Below the pieces are notes generated by a model. That model saw nothing but the letters and a program-made list of their open reading frames with translations, ran no database searches and had not been told where the DNA came from. From the NCBI GenBank assembly GCA_003453555.1, contig DMLA01000259.1:1-11962 (forward strand): a DNA stretch of 11,962 nucleotides, written 5' to 3'. Shown one piece after another: positions 1 to 8,428 of this stretch; positions within the stretch are counted from its first letter, which is position 1; each line of letters begins with the position of its first letter. Made by a program: the position numbers and the translations under genes. The DNA is from Chloroflexota bacterium. Its GTDB lineage: Bacteria > Chloroflexota > Anaerolineae > UBA7937.

Positions 1-1
1 C

Positions 2-961
2 CAAGCCGTGCCCATAAATGAGGCCGAACTGACCTCCCCGTGGATCACGGGGCGGCCAAGGGCCCTCACGGCAGCTCGAAGGACTATAGGAGAATCCGCA
101 TATCAGGCGCGTGAAGGCGCGAACCCCGGAGGAGCGATAGGCGTATATTGGGTGCGCGTTCTTGAGCGCCGTGCTGATGGCTTGCTTGTGGTGGAGAATC
201 TCGCCGAATTGGGCAAGAGGAAGGTTCCCAAAGTGCAGGCGGCCATTGAACCCGATTTAGTCTACCCTCTTCTTCGCTGGGCTGACGCTCGCCGGTGGGT
301 TGCCAGCCCATCCGCATATATCATAATGGCGCAAGACCCCGTGAGACGTGCAGGCTACGAAGAGCGCTGGATGAAGCAATGTCTGCCACACACATATGGC
401 TACCTTCGGCAGTTTAAGGGGTCTCTACAACAACGCCGCCTTTACCAGACATATTATGACAAGACCGCGCCTTTCTACTCTATGTATAACATCGGGCCCT
501 ATACCCTGGCATCGCACAAAGTTCTCTGGAGGCGCATGGGTACTAGAATAACCGCAGCCGTAGCAAGCGCCGCGGCCGATTCATTTGTTGGGGAAAAACC
601 GCCGATTCCACAAGAAACCATCACCTTTGTGCCTCTTCCCGAAGAAGCACCTGCTCACTTCATATGCGCTCTGATGAACTCGACTGTCGTGAATCTGGTC
701 GCGAAGTCATATTCCGTTGGAAAGAGTTTTGGTTCTGCCCACCTTATGGGCTACATCAATGTGCCTCAATACGACCTCTACAATCCTCTCCATTGCCAAC
801 TCTCCGCTCTCTCCCAGCGGGCTCATGAGTTGGCCGCCAAGGGGCAGAAGGAGGCCCTCAAAGAGGTCGAGGAGCAGATAGACCGCAAGGCTGCGGAACT
901 TTGGGGCATCACGAAGGCCGACCTGAAGGAGATCAAGCGGTCGTTAGAGGAATTGGGTTAG
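2..961 (+). CDS. DNA (adenine-N6) methyltransferase / type IIG restriction-modification protein, C-terminal part (5' end outside window)
   Basis: The frame is open to the left edge, so this is the C-terminal 319 or so residues of a longer protein; the GTG at 8 is probably internal. Near the start, the run YQAREGANPGGAIGVYWV followed by a basic/acidic stretch is the pattern I know from large Eco57I/TaqI-like adenine methyltransferases, just after their catalytic domain. The remainder fits a target-recognition region: aromatic-rich YLRQFKGSLQQRRLYQTYYD, then YTLASHKVLWRRMG, then a section ending in a charged helix (residues about 275-317). Such proteins methylate adenine in a recognition sequence, and type IIG forms also cut DNA. 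The catalytic NPPY motif is not in view, so activity cannot be judged. The gene ends 12 bases before the recA promoter -35 box. The family call is fairly sure; the exact type (solitary methylase, type IIG or BREX-like) is not. Confidence 0.7.
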   Translation, partial: QAVPINEAELTSPWITGRPRALTAARRTIGESAYQAREGANPGGAIGVYWVRVLERRADGLLVVENLAELGKRKVPKVQAAIEPDLVYPLLRWADARRWVASPSAYIIMAQDPVRRAGYEERWMKQCLPHTYGYLRQFKGSLQQRRLYQTYYDKTAPFYSMYNIGPYTLASHKVLWRRMGTRITAAVASAAADSFVGEKPPIPQETITFVPLPEEAPAHFICALMNSTVVNLVAKSYSVGKSFGSAHLMGYINVPQYDLYNPLHCQLSALSQRAHELAAKGQKEALKEVEEQIDRKAAELWGITKADLKEIKRSLEELG

Positions 962-973
962 GTGTGTCTATGG

Positions 974-1002
974 TTGACTTAGAACTTTTGTTCTGATATA
1001 AT
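974..1002 (+). promoter_or_regulatory. recA promoter with LexA (SOS) operator in the spacer
   Basis: The -35 box TTGACT (974-979) and -10 box TATAAT (997-1002) are 17 bases apart, close to a perfect sigma-A promoter. Between them lies AGAACTTTTGTTCT (981-994), whose arms AGAAC/GTTCT are perfectly complementary. It contains the GAAC-N4-GTTC core of the LexA operator known from Gram-positive bacteria. LexA bound here would block RNA polymerase directly, so recA should be induced by DNA damage. Transcription should begin near 1009. Confidence 0.9.
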
Positions 1003-1085
1003 ATATTTTGGATTAGTTGCAATTTTCTTTCTATTGTAATAAACTGATTTTAGTGGGTGTTCTCAGAGAGGAAAGGAGTCTCCAG

Positions 1086-2135
1086 ATGGAGAAGGAGGCG
1101 GAGGATAGGGCGTTAGAGGTAGCGCTCTCTCAGATAAGGAAACGGTACGGCGATGGAGCGATTATGAAACTGGGTGGTGCGCGGGGGATGGATGTGGAGG
1201 CTATCTCCACTGGCTCCTTGGGCTTGGATATCGCCCTGGGTATCGGCGGCATCCCCAGGGGTCGCATCAGCGAGATATATGGGCCCGAGATGTCGGGCAA
1301 GACTACCCTCTGCTATCATATCATCGCTGAGGCTCAGAAGACTGGTGGCGTGGCCGCGTTTATAGATACGGAGCACGCTATGGACCCCGGGTACGCTGCC
1401 AAATGCGGCGTGGATATCGAGAGCCTCTATATATCCCAACCGGATGACGGGGAGCAGGCTTTAGAGATCACCGAGGCGCTGGTACGGAGCGGGGCCGTAG
1501 ATGTAGTGGTCATCGACTCCGTGGCTGCCCTCGTCCCTCGAGCGGAGATAGAGGGCGATATGGGGGAGCCCCATATGGGGCTACAGGCGCGTTTGATGTC
1601 CCAGGCTCTCAGGAAACTGGCTGGGGCTATCAAGCGTTCCAATACGGCGGTGGTCTTGACCAATCAACTGCGGATGAAGATTGGCGTCTTATTCGGCAGC
1701 CCGGAGACCACACCAGGGGGGCGGGCGCTGAAATTCTATGCCGCCGTTCGCCTCGATATGCGGCGAGTGCAATCCATCAAGGAAGGAACCAATGTAGTCG
1801 GGAACCGGACCAGGGTCTGGGTGAAGAAGAATAAAGTAGCCCCTCCTTTCAAGAAAGCAGAGTTTGACATAATGTATGACGAAGGGATCTCCAGAGAAGG
1901 CGACCTCCTAGATGTGGGGACAGAGATGGGGATCATCGAGAAGAGAGGTTCCCATTACTCCTATGGTGAGATGCGGTTGGGACAGGGGAGGGAGAACGCC
2001 AAACAGTTTCTCAGGGAGAACCCTTCGTTGGCCGATGAGATCAGCAACCGCATCCGTGTGGAGGCTGGTTTGGTAGAGAAGCCGGCTTCGGAATCGGGTG
2101 CGGAAGCGATCGAGGAAGAGGCCACAGCCACTTAG
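1086..2135 (+). CDS. recA: Recombinase RecA
   Basis: RecA forms ATP-dependent filaments on single-stranded DNA, carries out strand exchange in recombinational repair, and triggers LexA self-cleavage in the SOS response. From the ATG at 1086 the product is 349 residues, the usual length, and its numbering matches E. coli RecA: Walker A GPEMSGKTT at 66-74 (Lys72), Glu96 within DTEHAMDP, Walker B VVVIDSVAAL around 140-149, and the DNA-binding loop 2 region ending FGSPETTPGGRALKFYA. Walker A carries Met69 where Ser is commoner (GPESSGKTT). An in-frame TTG at 1017 would add 23 residues lacking RecA similarity. The ATG at 1086 is preferred because AGGAG (1074-1078) sits seven bases upstream and the protein then starts as the family does. 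It is first in a run with recX and is controlled by the SOS promoter upstream. Confidence 0.98.
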   Translation: MEKEAEDRALEVALSQIRKRYGDGAIMKLGGARGMDVEAISTGSLGLDIALGIGGIPRGRISEIYGPEMSGKTTLCYHIIAEAQKTGGVAAFIDTEHAMDPGYAAKCGVDIESLYISQPDDGEQALEITEALVRSGAVDVVVIDSVAALVPRAEIEGDMGEPHMGLQARLMSQALRKLAGAIKRSNTAVVLTNQLRMKIGVLFGSPETTPGGRALKFYAAVRLDMRRVQSIKEGTNVVGNRTRVWVKKNKVAPPFKKAEFDIMYDEGISREGDLLDVGTEMGIIEKRGSHYSYGEMRLGQGRENAKQFLRENPSLADEISNRIRVEAGLVEKPASESGAEAIEEEATAT

Positions 2136-2152
2136 CGAATTTGCCAATGTTC

Positions 2153-2171
2153 CCCTAGCGAAGGGCTAGGG
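2153..2171 (+). other. Perfect 7-bp hairpin just after recA
   Basis: CCCTAGC (2153-2159) and GCTAGGG (2165-2171) are fully complementary around the loop GAAGG, 18 bases after the recA stop. No T-run follows (GCGAAGAAAAACG on the RNA-like strand), so it is not a typical intrinsic terminator. It may protect the 3' end of recA mRNA or slow polymerase. A second 6-bp stem, CTCTTA/TAAGAG, lies at 2198-2217. The rest of 2136-2302 shows no gene; it contains a pyrimidine-rich stretch near 2264-2281. Confidence 0.45.
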
Positions 2172-2302
2172 CGAAGAAAAACGATAACCTCATCAGCCTC
2201 TTAGAAGAGCGTAAGAGACTCGTCGTCAATTGGGCGCATTCGAAGAGGGCTCAATAAGGGGTCTTGTCCTTTTCCCTTCTTGGGGTTCTAGGGGCAAGTT
2301 CG

Positions 2303-2333
2303 ATAGCTGTGGCTGGGAGGCCGCAGCTATTTT
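2303..2333 (+). terminator. Hairpin with short T-run abutting the recX start; probable recA-recX attenuator
   Basis: ATAGCTGTGGC (2303-2313) pairs with GCCGCAGCTAT (2320-2330) through 11 base pairs, one of them G-U, closing a six-base loop. It runs straight into TTT and the recX ATG at 2334. The hairpin resembles an intrinsic terminator with a weak U-tract. The only Shine-Dalgarno-like sequence for recX, GGGAGG (2315-2320), lies in the loop and at the base of the 3' arm. The structure could therefore lower recX expression relative to recA by partial termination, by reduced translation, or both. Confidence 0.5.
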
Positions 2334-2966
2334 ATGGAGATGGAAGGCAAAATCACGGCTTTGAGGGAGCAGAAAAGGAAGAAGGATCGGGTTAACGTCT
2401 ATCTGGACGGGGAATACGCCTTCAGTCTGGGGGCGCAGTTAGCGGCTGAACTACAAGAGGGTAGTTTCCTATCGGCTGCGAAACTGCACGAGCTTCAAAG
2501 ACGGGACTCATTTGCTAATGCTTACAAGAAGGCCCTCGATTATTTAGCCTACCGGCCTCGGAGTCGGAAGGAACTTAGCGATCACTTGCGGGGGAAAAGG
2601 GTGCCCGAGAGGATCACGGAGGAGGTCCTGGAAGGCCTAGCCCGAGAGGGACTAGTTGATGATCTGGCCTTTGCTCAATATTGGGTGGAGAACCGCGAGA
2701 GGTTTAGGCCTCGCAGCCGGGCCATGCTCCGTTACGAGTTGCGCCGCAAGGGGCTCGATGAGGAGGTGATCTCAGAGGCTTTGGCCGCCGTCGATGAGGA
2801 GGAAAACGCCCGTAGGGCGGCTCACCAACGAGCCTCTAGATATATCCGCCTGGACGAGAGATCTTTCCGCCAGAAGATGAGTCAGTTTCTGCGGCGTCGC
2901 GGATTCACCTATAACCTGATTCGAGAGGTAGTAGATTCCCTCCTGCAACAGCGGGGAGGTGATTAA
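2334..2966 (+). CDS. recX: Regulatory protein RecX
   Basis: RecX binds RecA filaments and limits their extension and activity, acting as a brake on the recA gene next to it. The 210-residue product fits larger RecX proteins. The N-terminal segment KITALREQKRKKDRVNVYLDG resembles the beta-rich extension seen in Firmicutes-type RecX. Helical repeats follow: ALDYLAYRPRSRKELSDHL (about 65-83), VLEGLAREGLVDDLAFAQYW (about 98-117) and RSRAMLRYELRRKGLDEEVI, with a basic C-terminus. ATG codons at 2334 and 2340 are both possible; 2334 is used because the second has a GGAG touching it and no spacing. The start is directly preceded by a hairpin. Cotranscription with recA is likely, and rny follows 50 bases downstream. 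Confidence 0.92.
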   Translation: MEMEGKITALREQKRKKDRVNVYLDGEYAFSLGAQLAAELQEGSFLSAAKLHELQRRDSFANAYKKALDYLAYRPRSRKELSDHLRGKRVPERITEEVLEGLAREGLVDDLAFAQYWVENRERFRPRSRAMLRYELRRKGLDEEVISEALAAVDEEENARRAAHQRASRYIRLDERSFRQKMSQFLRRRGFTYNLIREVVDSLLQQRGGD

Positions 2967-3016
2967 GAGACTAAAACTCTCCGTCAGGAGTTCACCTTAG
3001 AGGGGGTGTTTGAGAT

Positions 3017-4546
<1,530 letters not shown>

Positions 4547-4616
4547 GCTAGGGCGAGAGGCTTCGGGTTTCTTAACCTTTATGGGATTTGCAAGAGAATC
4601 CGCTATGATGCCCCGC

Positions 4617-4645
4617 TTGCCTACTCCGCTGATATGTTGTAGTAT
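4617..4645 (+). promoter_or_regulatory. Possible promoter for dnaG-sigA
   Basis: TTGCCT (4617-4622) and TAGTAT (4640-4645) are 17 bases apart in the 143-base gap between rny and dnaG. Each hexamer matches four of six consensus bases, so this is only a moderate prediction. The -10 region overlaps an inverted repeat, CTGATA/TATCAG (4629-4648), which could bind a regulator or simply fold in RNA. No terminator is evident after rny, so readthrough from upstream is also possible. Confidence 0.4.
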
Positions 4646-4689
4646 CAGATAGTGCGGTGATGGTCTTAGCATGGTGAGGAGGCCCACTT

Positions 4690-6669
4690 TTGAGCGCCAT
4701 CGATGAGGTGAGAGAGAGAACGGACATCGTGGAGTTGGTGTCCGCTTATTTCCCCTTGCAGAAGGCGGGCCGCAACTTCAAGGCCCTTTGCCCTTTTCAT
4801 AAGGAGAAGACCCCTTCTTTTATCGTCTTCCCCGATGGTCAGAGGTGGCATTGTTTCGGGGCCTGTGCCGCTGGCGGAGACATTTTCACCTTCGTCATGA
4901 AGATGGAGAACCTGGAGTTTGGCGAGGCCCTCCGCTTTCTGGCTCGTAGGGCGGGGATCTCCCTCGCTCCTCGTAGAGAAGAGGAGGTGGAGGAGGAGAA
5001 AAGAAAACGTCTCCTTCTCCGGATCAACGCTGCTGCGGCTCAATATTTCCACCATCTCCTCCGGGAGAGCCCGGAAGGGGAGTTCGTGCGAGAGTACCTC
5101 GCACGCCGAGAGATAGAGCCCACCAGTATCGAGGCTTTCCAGTTGGGGTATGCCTTAAACGAATGGGAGGCCCTAAAGAGGTACCTTGTGGAGAGGGGGT
5201 ACGAGGAGGCCGATATCTTCGCCGCGGGGCTCAGCGTGGAGCGTGTCCGAGAGGATCCTGGAAGGAAGGGTGGAGGGTATTACGACCGTTTCCGAGGGCG
5301 GCTTGTCTTCCCCATACGGGATATCCGGGGGGAGGTGATAGGTTTTGGCGCTCGGGCCCTAGACGATTCCCAGCCCAAGTATCTCAACTCCCCCGAGACC
5401 CCGCTCTTTAGCAAGGGCAGAGTGCTCTACGGGATCGACCTCGCCAAGCGAGCCATTCGAGAGAAGGATCAAGTCATCATAGTTGAGGGGTATACCGACG
5501 TGATAAGCGCGCACCAGAGAGGTTTCAGAAACGTTGTAGCCTCCATGGGCACGGCCCTGACGGAGAACCAGGTGCGGGAACTGAAGCGGCTTACCAAACG
5601 GTTCGTCCTGGCGTTAGACGCTGACAAGGCCGGCGATGCGGCCACTCGGAGGGGCTTGGAGGTGGCTACAGAGGTCTTTCGAGACAGCGTAGTCCCCGTC
5701 CCCTTAGGGCGCAATCTCATCGGATACGAAGCCCGGCTGGATGCCGATATCCGTATCGCTATCCTTCCGGAGGGAAGGGACCCTGACGATGTTTTGAGGG
5801 AGGAGGTGGGGCTTTGGGCTGAGTTGGTGGAAGGGGCTCTTCCGGTGGTGGACTACTACTTCTCTTTGCTCTCCTCTCGCTTGGATCTGAGTTCTGCCAA
5901 GGGGAAGTCAGCGGCAGCGAAAGAACTCTTGCCCATCATCGAGGAGTTGGGCGACGAGGTGGAGAAGAGCCATTACTTGCAAAAATTGGCCCGCTTGATT
6001 AAAGTGGATGAGAAGAGGCTCTTATTGGAGACCAAGCCCAAGAGGTTTGTGGAGCCACAGGAGAAGAGGGGCGGTCTCATATCCGGTTTCCCCAGTAATC
6101 TCTTCGGTCCGGAGAAGGGGCTACTTCTGCTCTTCTTGGAAGAACCTGGGCGGATGAAGAGGGTAGACGAAGAACTGGAGGAGGTTGGCTCTGAGCCTTT
6201 GGTCCCTGAGGATTTCAAAGACATCGAAAACCGTGAGATATTCTCTGCCTTGCGAGGTTGGTTGTCCGAGAGGATCCTGGAGGGACGAGAAGGGAGCATA
6301 GAAGAGCCATGGGATTTAGAGCGTTTCGGGGCCAATCTGGACGCCGTGTTGCAGGAGAGGTTCGCCCATCTCCTCGATCTGAGAAGCCGGATGTCCGTTC
6401 TTGCAGAGAGGGATAGTGACCGGGACGCGGTCTTTTGTGCGCTGAGGTTGCGGGAGGATAGATTGCAACGGGAGATGGAAACGCTGCATTTTCTGGAAAG
6501 GGATGCCGAGGAGGAGAAAGATAGGGAGACGCTCATGCAACTAGCCCGGGTGACGAGCGAGCGAAAGGATGAAGTGGGGAGAGTCAAAAAGGCGAGGTAT
6601 GAGAAGAGCCCTCTGCGGCGTAGCAGAAGGGAACGGCCTTGGGACGGTTCGTGGTTGGTGGAGGCATAA
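4690..6669 (+). CDS. dnaG: DNA primase DnaG
   Basis: DnaG makes the RNA primers for replication and is recruited by the replicative helicase. The 659-residue product starts with the zinc-binding domain: CPFHKEKTPSF with C34 and H37, then WHCFGAC with C55 and C59. The TOPRIM core has EGYTDV at 266-271 and ALDADKAG with D310 and D312. A C-terminal helical helicase-interaction region follows (from about 450). The last two zinc cysteines are three residues apart instead of the usual two. An insertion after the TOPRIM aspartates (about 330-350) lengthens the core; I believe both occur in Chloroflexota primases. The start is TTG at 4690, with a perfect AGGAGG (4677-4682) seven bases upstream; no in-frame ATG fits. 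The sigma factor gene follows after 27 bases, so the two are almost certainly cotranscribed. Confidence 0.97.
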   Translation: MSAIDEVRERTDIVELVSAYFPLQKAGRNFKALCPFHKEKTPSFIVFPDGQRWHCFGACAAGGDIFTFVMKMENLEFGEALRFLARRAGISLAPRREEEVEEEKRKRLLLRINAAAAQYFHHLLRESPEGEFVREYLARREIEPTSIEAFQLGYALNEWEALKRYLVERGYEEADIFAAGLSVERVREDPGRKGGGYYDRFRGRLVFPIRDIRGEVIGFGARALDDSQPKYLNSPETPLFSKGRVLYGIDLAKRAIREKDQVIIVEGYTDVISAHQRGFRNVVASMGTALTENQVRELKRLTKRFVLALDADKAGDAATRRGLEVATEVFRDSVVPVPLGRNLIGYEARLDADIRIAILPEGRDPDDVLREEVGLWAELVEGALPVVDYYFSLLSSRLDLSSAKGKSAAAKELLPIIEELGDEVEKSHYLQKLARLIKVDEKRLLLETKPKRFVEPQEKRGGLISGFPSNLFGPEKGLLLLFLEEPGRMKRVDEELEEVGSEPLVPEDFKDIENREIFSALRGWLSERILEGREGSIEEPWDLERFGANLDAVLQERFAHLLDLRSRMSVLAERDSDRDAVFCALRLREDRLQREMETLHFLERDAEEEKDRETLMQLARVTSERKDEVGRVKKARYEKSPLRRSRRERPWDGSWLVEA

Positions 6670-6696
6670 TCTTACCATTAGACGGAGTAGAGGGGT

Positions 6697-7956
6697 ATGT
6701 CTAAGCCCTCTCCACAGGAGTTGGCGGTCGATGGGTTGATCGCCAAAGCGGCACAACAGAGGTTCCTCACCGAAAAGGACGTTCTAGAGGCCTTTCCCGA
6801 ACTGGAGGGCGACGTGGAAAGAACTAAGGCCATCCATCGCATCCTCACGGATATGGGCGTGGAGGTGGTGGATGAGGCGGAGCCCTATGTGGAGGTGGCG
6901 ACCGCATCGGCGGAAGGGGAGGAGGAACTGGAACTGGATGTATTGCTTGAGGGTCCGGAGATCACGAGCGACCCGGTGAGGATGTATCTGCGGGAGATAG
7001 GCCGGGTTCCCCTGCTCTCGGCCTCGGAGGAGACGAAATTTGCAGAGGCGATCAAGCAGGGTGATGCAGCGCGCCGCTACTTGAGGAAAGGCAAGCTTGA
7101 CCCCCAAGAGGCGATCAAGGCTGAGATAGATTACCTGGTTGGCCAGTTAGCCCGTCGCCGCTTGGCGGAGGCCAATCTGCGGCTGGTGGTAAGCGTAGCC
7201 AAGCAATATATGGGCCGAGGGATGTCTTTCCTGGACATCATCCAGGAGGGCAACATCGGATTACTTCGGGCGGTGGAGAAGTTCGATCATCGTCGGGGAT
7301 ACAAGTTCAGTACCTATGCTACCTGGTGGATCCGGCAAGCGATCAGTCGGGCTATAGCCGACCAGGCACGCACCATCCGTATCCCCGTTCACATGGTGGA
7401 GACGATACACCGCCTGAGCCGTGCCTCTCGGCGACTGGCACAGAAATTGGGGAGAGAGCCCACCCCAGAGGAGATCGCGCTAGAGATGGAAGATATCCTG
7501 CCTGAGGAGGACAAACTAGCCATCGAAGAGGCACGGGGCAGGAACGAGCCTCTGGATTTGAGCCTGGAGCGTCGGCTCAGGAGGGCTGCGGCGAAGGTAA
7601 TGAGGATAATGCGCCTCTCCCAGGAACCTATGTCTTTGGAGATGCCCATCGGGGCTGAAGAGAGTAGTTCGTTGGGCGATTTCATTGAGGACGAGTCAGT
7701 CCTCGGCCCCGTGGATGCTGCCTCTCGAGAACTCCTGAAGGAGCAGATGCAAGATGTTCTCGATTCCTTAAGCGAGCGAGAACGGAGGGTGCTAGAACTT
7801 CGCTTTGGGCTGGTGGATGGGCACAGTCGGACGTTGGGGGAGGTGGGTGAGGAGTTCGGGGTGACCCGAGAGCGGATTCGCCAAATCGAGGCCAAAGCGC
7901 TGCGTAAGTTACGCCACCCCATCCGTAGCCGGAAACTGAGAGATTACCTGGCTTAA
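6697..7956 (+). CDS. sigA: Primary RNA polymerase sigma factor (SigA/RpoD)
   Basis: This is the housekeeping sigma-70 factor that directs RNA polymerase to -35/-10 promoters such as those seen before recA and the tRNA. The 419-residue protein has a short region 1.1 (about 1-75), region 1.2 with DPVRMYLREIGRVPLL from residue 92, and region 2 from about N160 (ANLRLVVSVAKQYMGRG, FLDIIQEGNIGLLRAVEKFD, YKFSTYATWWIRQAI). Region 4 runs from about 353, with helix-turn-helix TLGEVGEEFGVTRERIRQIE at about 379-398. Region 3 carries an insertion of roughly 35-40 charged residues (about 265-305) before QEPMSLEMPIG. The ATG at 6697 follows GGAG (6684-6687) and AGGGG. It is cotranscribed with dnaG, as in the classical macromolecular-synthesis operon, though rpsU is displaced to the other side. 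Confidence 0.97.
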   Translation: MSKPSPQELAVDGLIAKAAQQRFLTEKDVLEAFPELEGDVERTKAIHRILTDMGVEVVDEAEPYVEVATASAEGEEELELDVLLEGPEITSDPVRMYLREIGRVPLLSASEETKFAEAIKQGDAARRYLRKGKLDPQEAIKAEIDYLVGQLARRRLAEANLRLVVSVAKQYMGRGMSFLDIIQEGNIGLLRAVEKFDHRRGYKFSTYATWWIRQAISRAIADQARTIRIPVHMVETIHRLSRASRRLAQKLGREPTPEEIALEMEDILPEEDKLAIEEARGRNEPLDLSLERRLRRAAAKVMRIMRLSQEPMSLEMPIGAEESSSLGDFIEDESVLGPVDAASRELLKEQMQDVLDSLSERERRVLELRFGLVDGHSRTLGEVGEEFGVTRERIRQIEAKALRKLRHPIRSRKLRDYLA

Positions 7957-7976
7957 GGTTGACCTTGACCTCGTCC

Positions 7977-8029
7977 TGCCTGCCCCCCTGGCCTGCCACG
8001 TGCCAGGGCAGGCAAGGCGTGCCAGGCCG
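7977..8029. repeat. GC-rich overlapping inverted repeats after sigA
   Basis: TGCCTGCCC-CCC-TGGC (7977-7992) pairs with GCCAGGGCAGGCA (8002-8014) through 13 base pairs with a three-base bulge. A second, mutually exclusive stem pairs GGCCTG-C-CACG (7990-8000) with CGTG-C-CAGGCC (8018-8028). GTGCCAGG occurs twice. There is no T-run, so it is not a standard intrinsic terminator, but it is the only strong structure between sigA and the tRNA promoter. It could be a factor-dependent 3' end or a copy of a dispersed palindromic repeat. Confidence 0.5.
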
Positions 8030-8043
8030 GGGGCCAGGGAAGG

Positions 8044-8072
8044 TTGACGATATTCGGCCCCTAAGGTATAAT
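8044..8072 (+). promoter_or_regulatory. Sigma-A promoter of tRNA-Asn
   Basis: TTGACG (8044-8049) and TATAAT (8067-8072) are separated by exactly 17 bases, and the tRNA 5' end lies 14 bases after the -10 box. Five of six and six of six consensus bases match. It is the only strong promoter seen between sigA and infA, so it may also supply rpsU, rpmI, carD and infA when the terminator at 8357-8407 is read through. Confidence 0.85.
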
Positions 8073-8085
8073 TGTTATAGATCGT

Positions 8086-8160
8086 TCCTCGGTAGCTCAA
8101 CGGTAGAGCAGCCGGCTGTTAACCGGCGGGTTGCAGGTTCGAGTCCTGCCCGAGGAGCCA
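8086..8160 (+). tRNA. tRNA-Asn (anticodon GTT)
   Basis: A complete cloverleaf folds: acceptor TCCTCGG (8086-8092) with CCGAGGA (8150-8156), D arm GCTC/GAGC, anticodon stem GCCGG/CCGGC with loop CTGTTAA and anticodon GTT at 8118-8120, a five-base variable loop, and T arm GCAGG/CCTGC with loop TTCGAGT. Discriminator G and an encoded CCA end the gene at 8160. GTT reads AAC and AAU, so this is asparagine. No terminator follows directly. Confidence 0.98.
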
Positions 8161-8428
8161 AGACTATATAGCCCCTTAGTCGAGGGGAGGATAGACGGGG
8201 CAGTTGGGTAGCCGTCAAAGGCTACGGAGCAGATCTCGCCAAGAGGGTCGACGGAGGTAGTGAAGAAGAGTTCACCGAACAGTTGCTCATAGGTAGTTCG
8301 GGCTCTCCAAGATCGATCAAACATAGTCCCAGAGGGTTGGGGATCACAGTTTGAATAACTCGGTTACCCTTCTCGGTGAGTTGCGATGAGAGGGAGCCGA
8401 GTTTTTTGGTTATTTGCCCCTTCAGAAA
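8161..8428 (+). promoter_or_regulatory. Untranslated leader between tRNA-Asn and rpsU (candidate structured regulatory RNA)
   Basis: No credible gene occurs on either strand. Several stems are visible: CCCCT/AGGGG (8171-8186), GTAGCC/GGCTAC (8208-8225), CCGAAC/GTTCGG near 8276-8302, and the terminator hairpin at 8357-8403. The last can compete with a shorter pairing in which AACTC (8357-8361) joins GAGTT (8378-8382). No good separate promoter is seen for rpsU, so this looks like a 5' leader ending in an attenuator. I do not recognise a known riboswitch or ribosomal-protein leader; the T-box signature is absent. Confidence 0.5.
8357..8407 (+). terminator. Strong intrinsic terminator / candidate attenuator in front of rpsU
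   Basis: AACTCGG (8357-8363) pairs with CCGAGTT (8397-8403). The stem continues with TT/AG, then CCCT and CTC pair with GAG and AGGG inside (to 8374 and 8388), with single bulges and a 13-base loop. TTTTTT (8402-8407) follows at once, the classical layout. The rpsU start codon is only 21 bases beyond the T-run, which leaves no room for a normal promoter. The terminator must therefore be read through, or be conditional, for rpsU to be made from an upstream promoter. Confidence 0.85.

Noticed and set aside
1017..1085. TTG start giving RecA 23 extra residues
   Set aside because: The added residues do not look like RecA, the codon lies next to the predicted transcription start, and the ATG at 1086 has a proper Shine-Dalgarno and gives E. 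coli-like numbering.
8276..8302. GAAC...GTTC pair in the rpsU leader as a second SOS operator
   Set aside because: The half-sites are 15 or more bases apart rather than four; an RNA stem is the better reading.
8097..8324. Minus-strand 75-codon frame ending SGRTRTCNPPVNSRLLYR
   Set aside because: Its C-terminal part is the antisense translation of tRNA-Asn, a well-known artefact. The rest has no recognisable domain.
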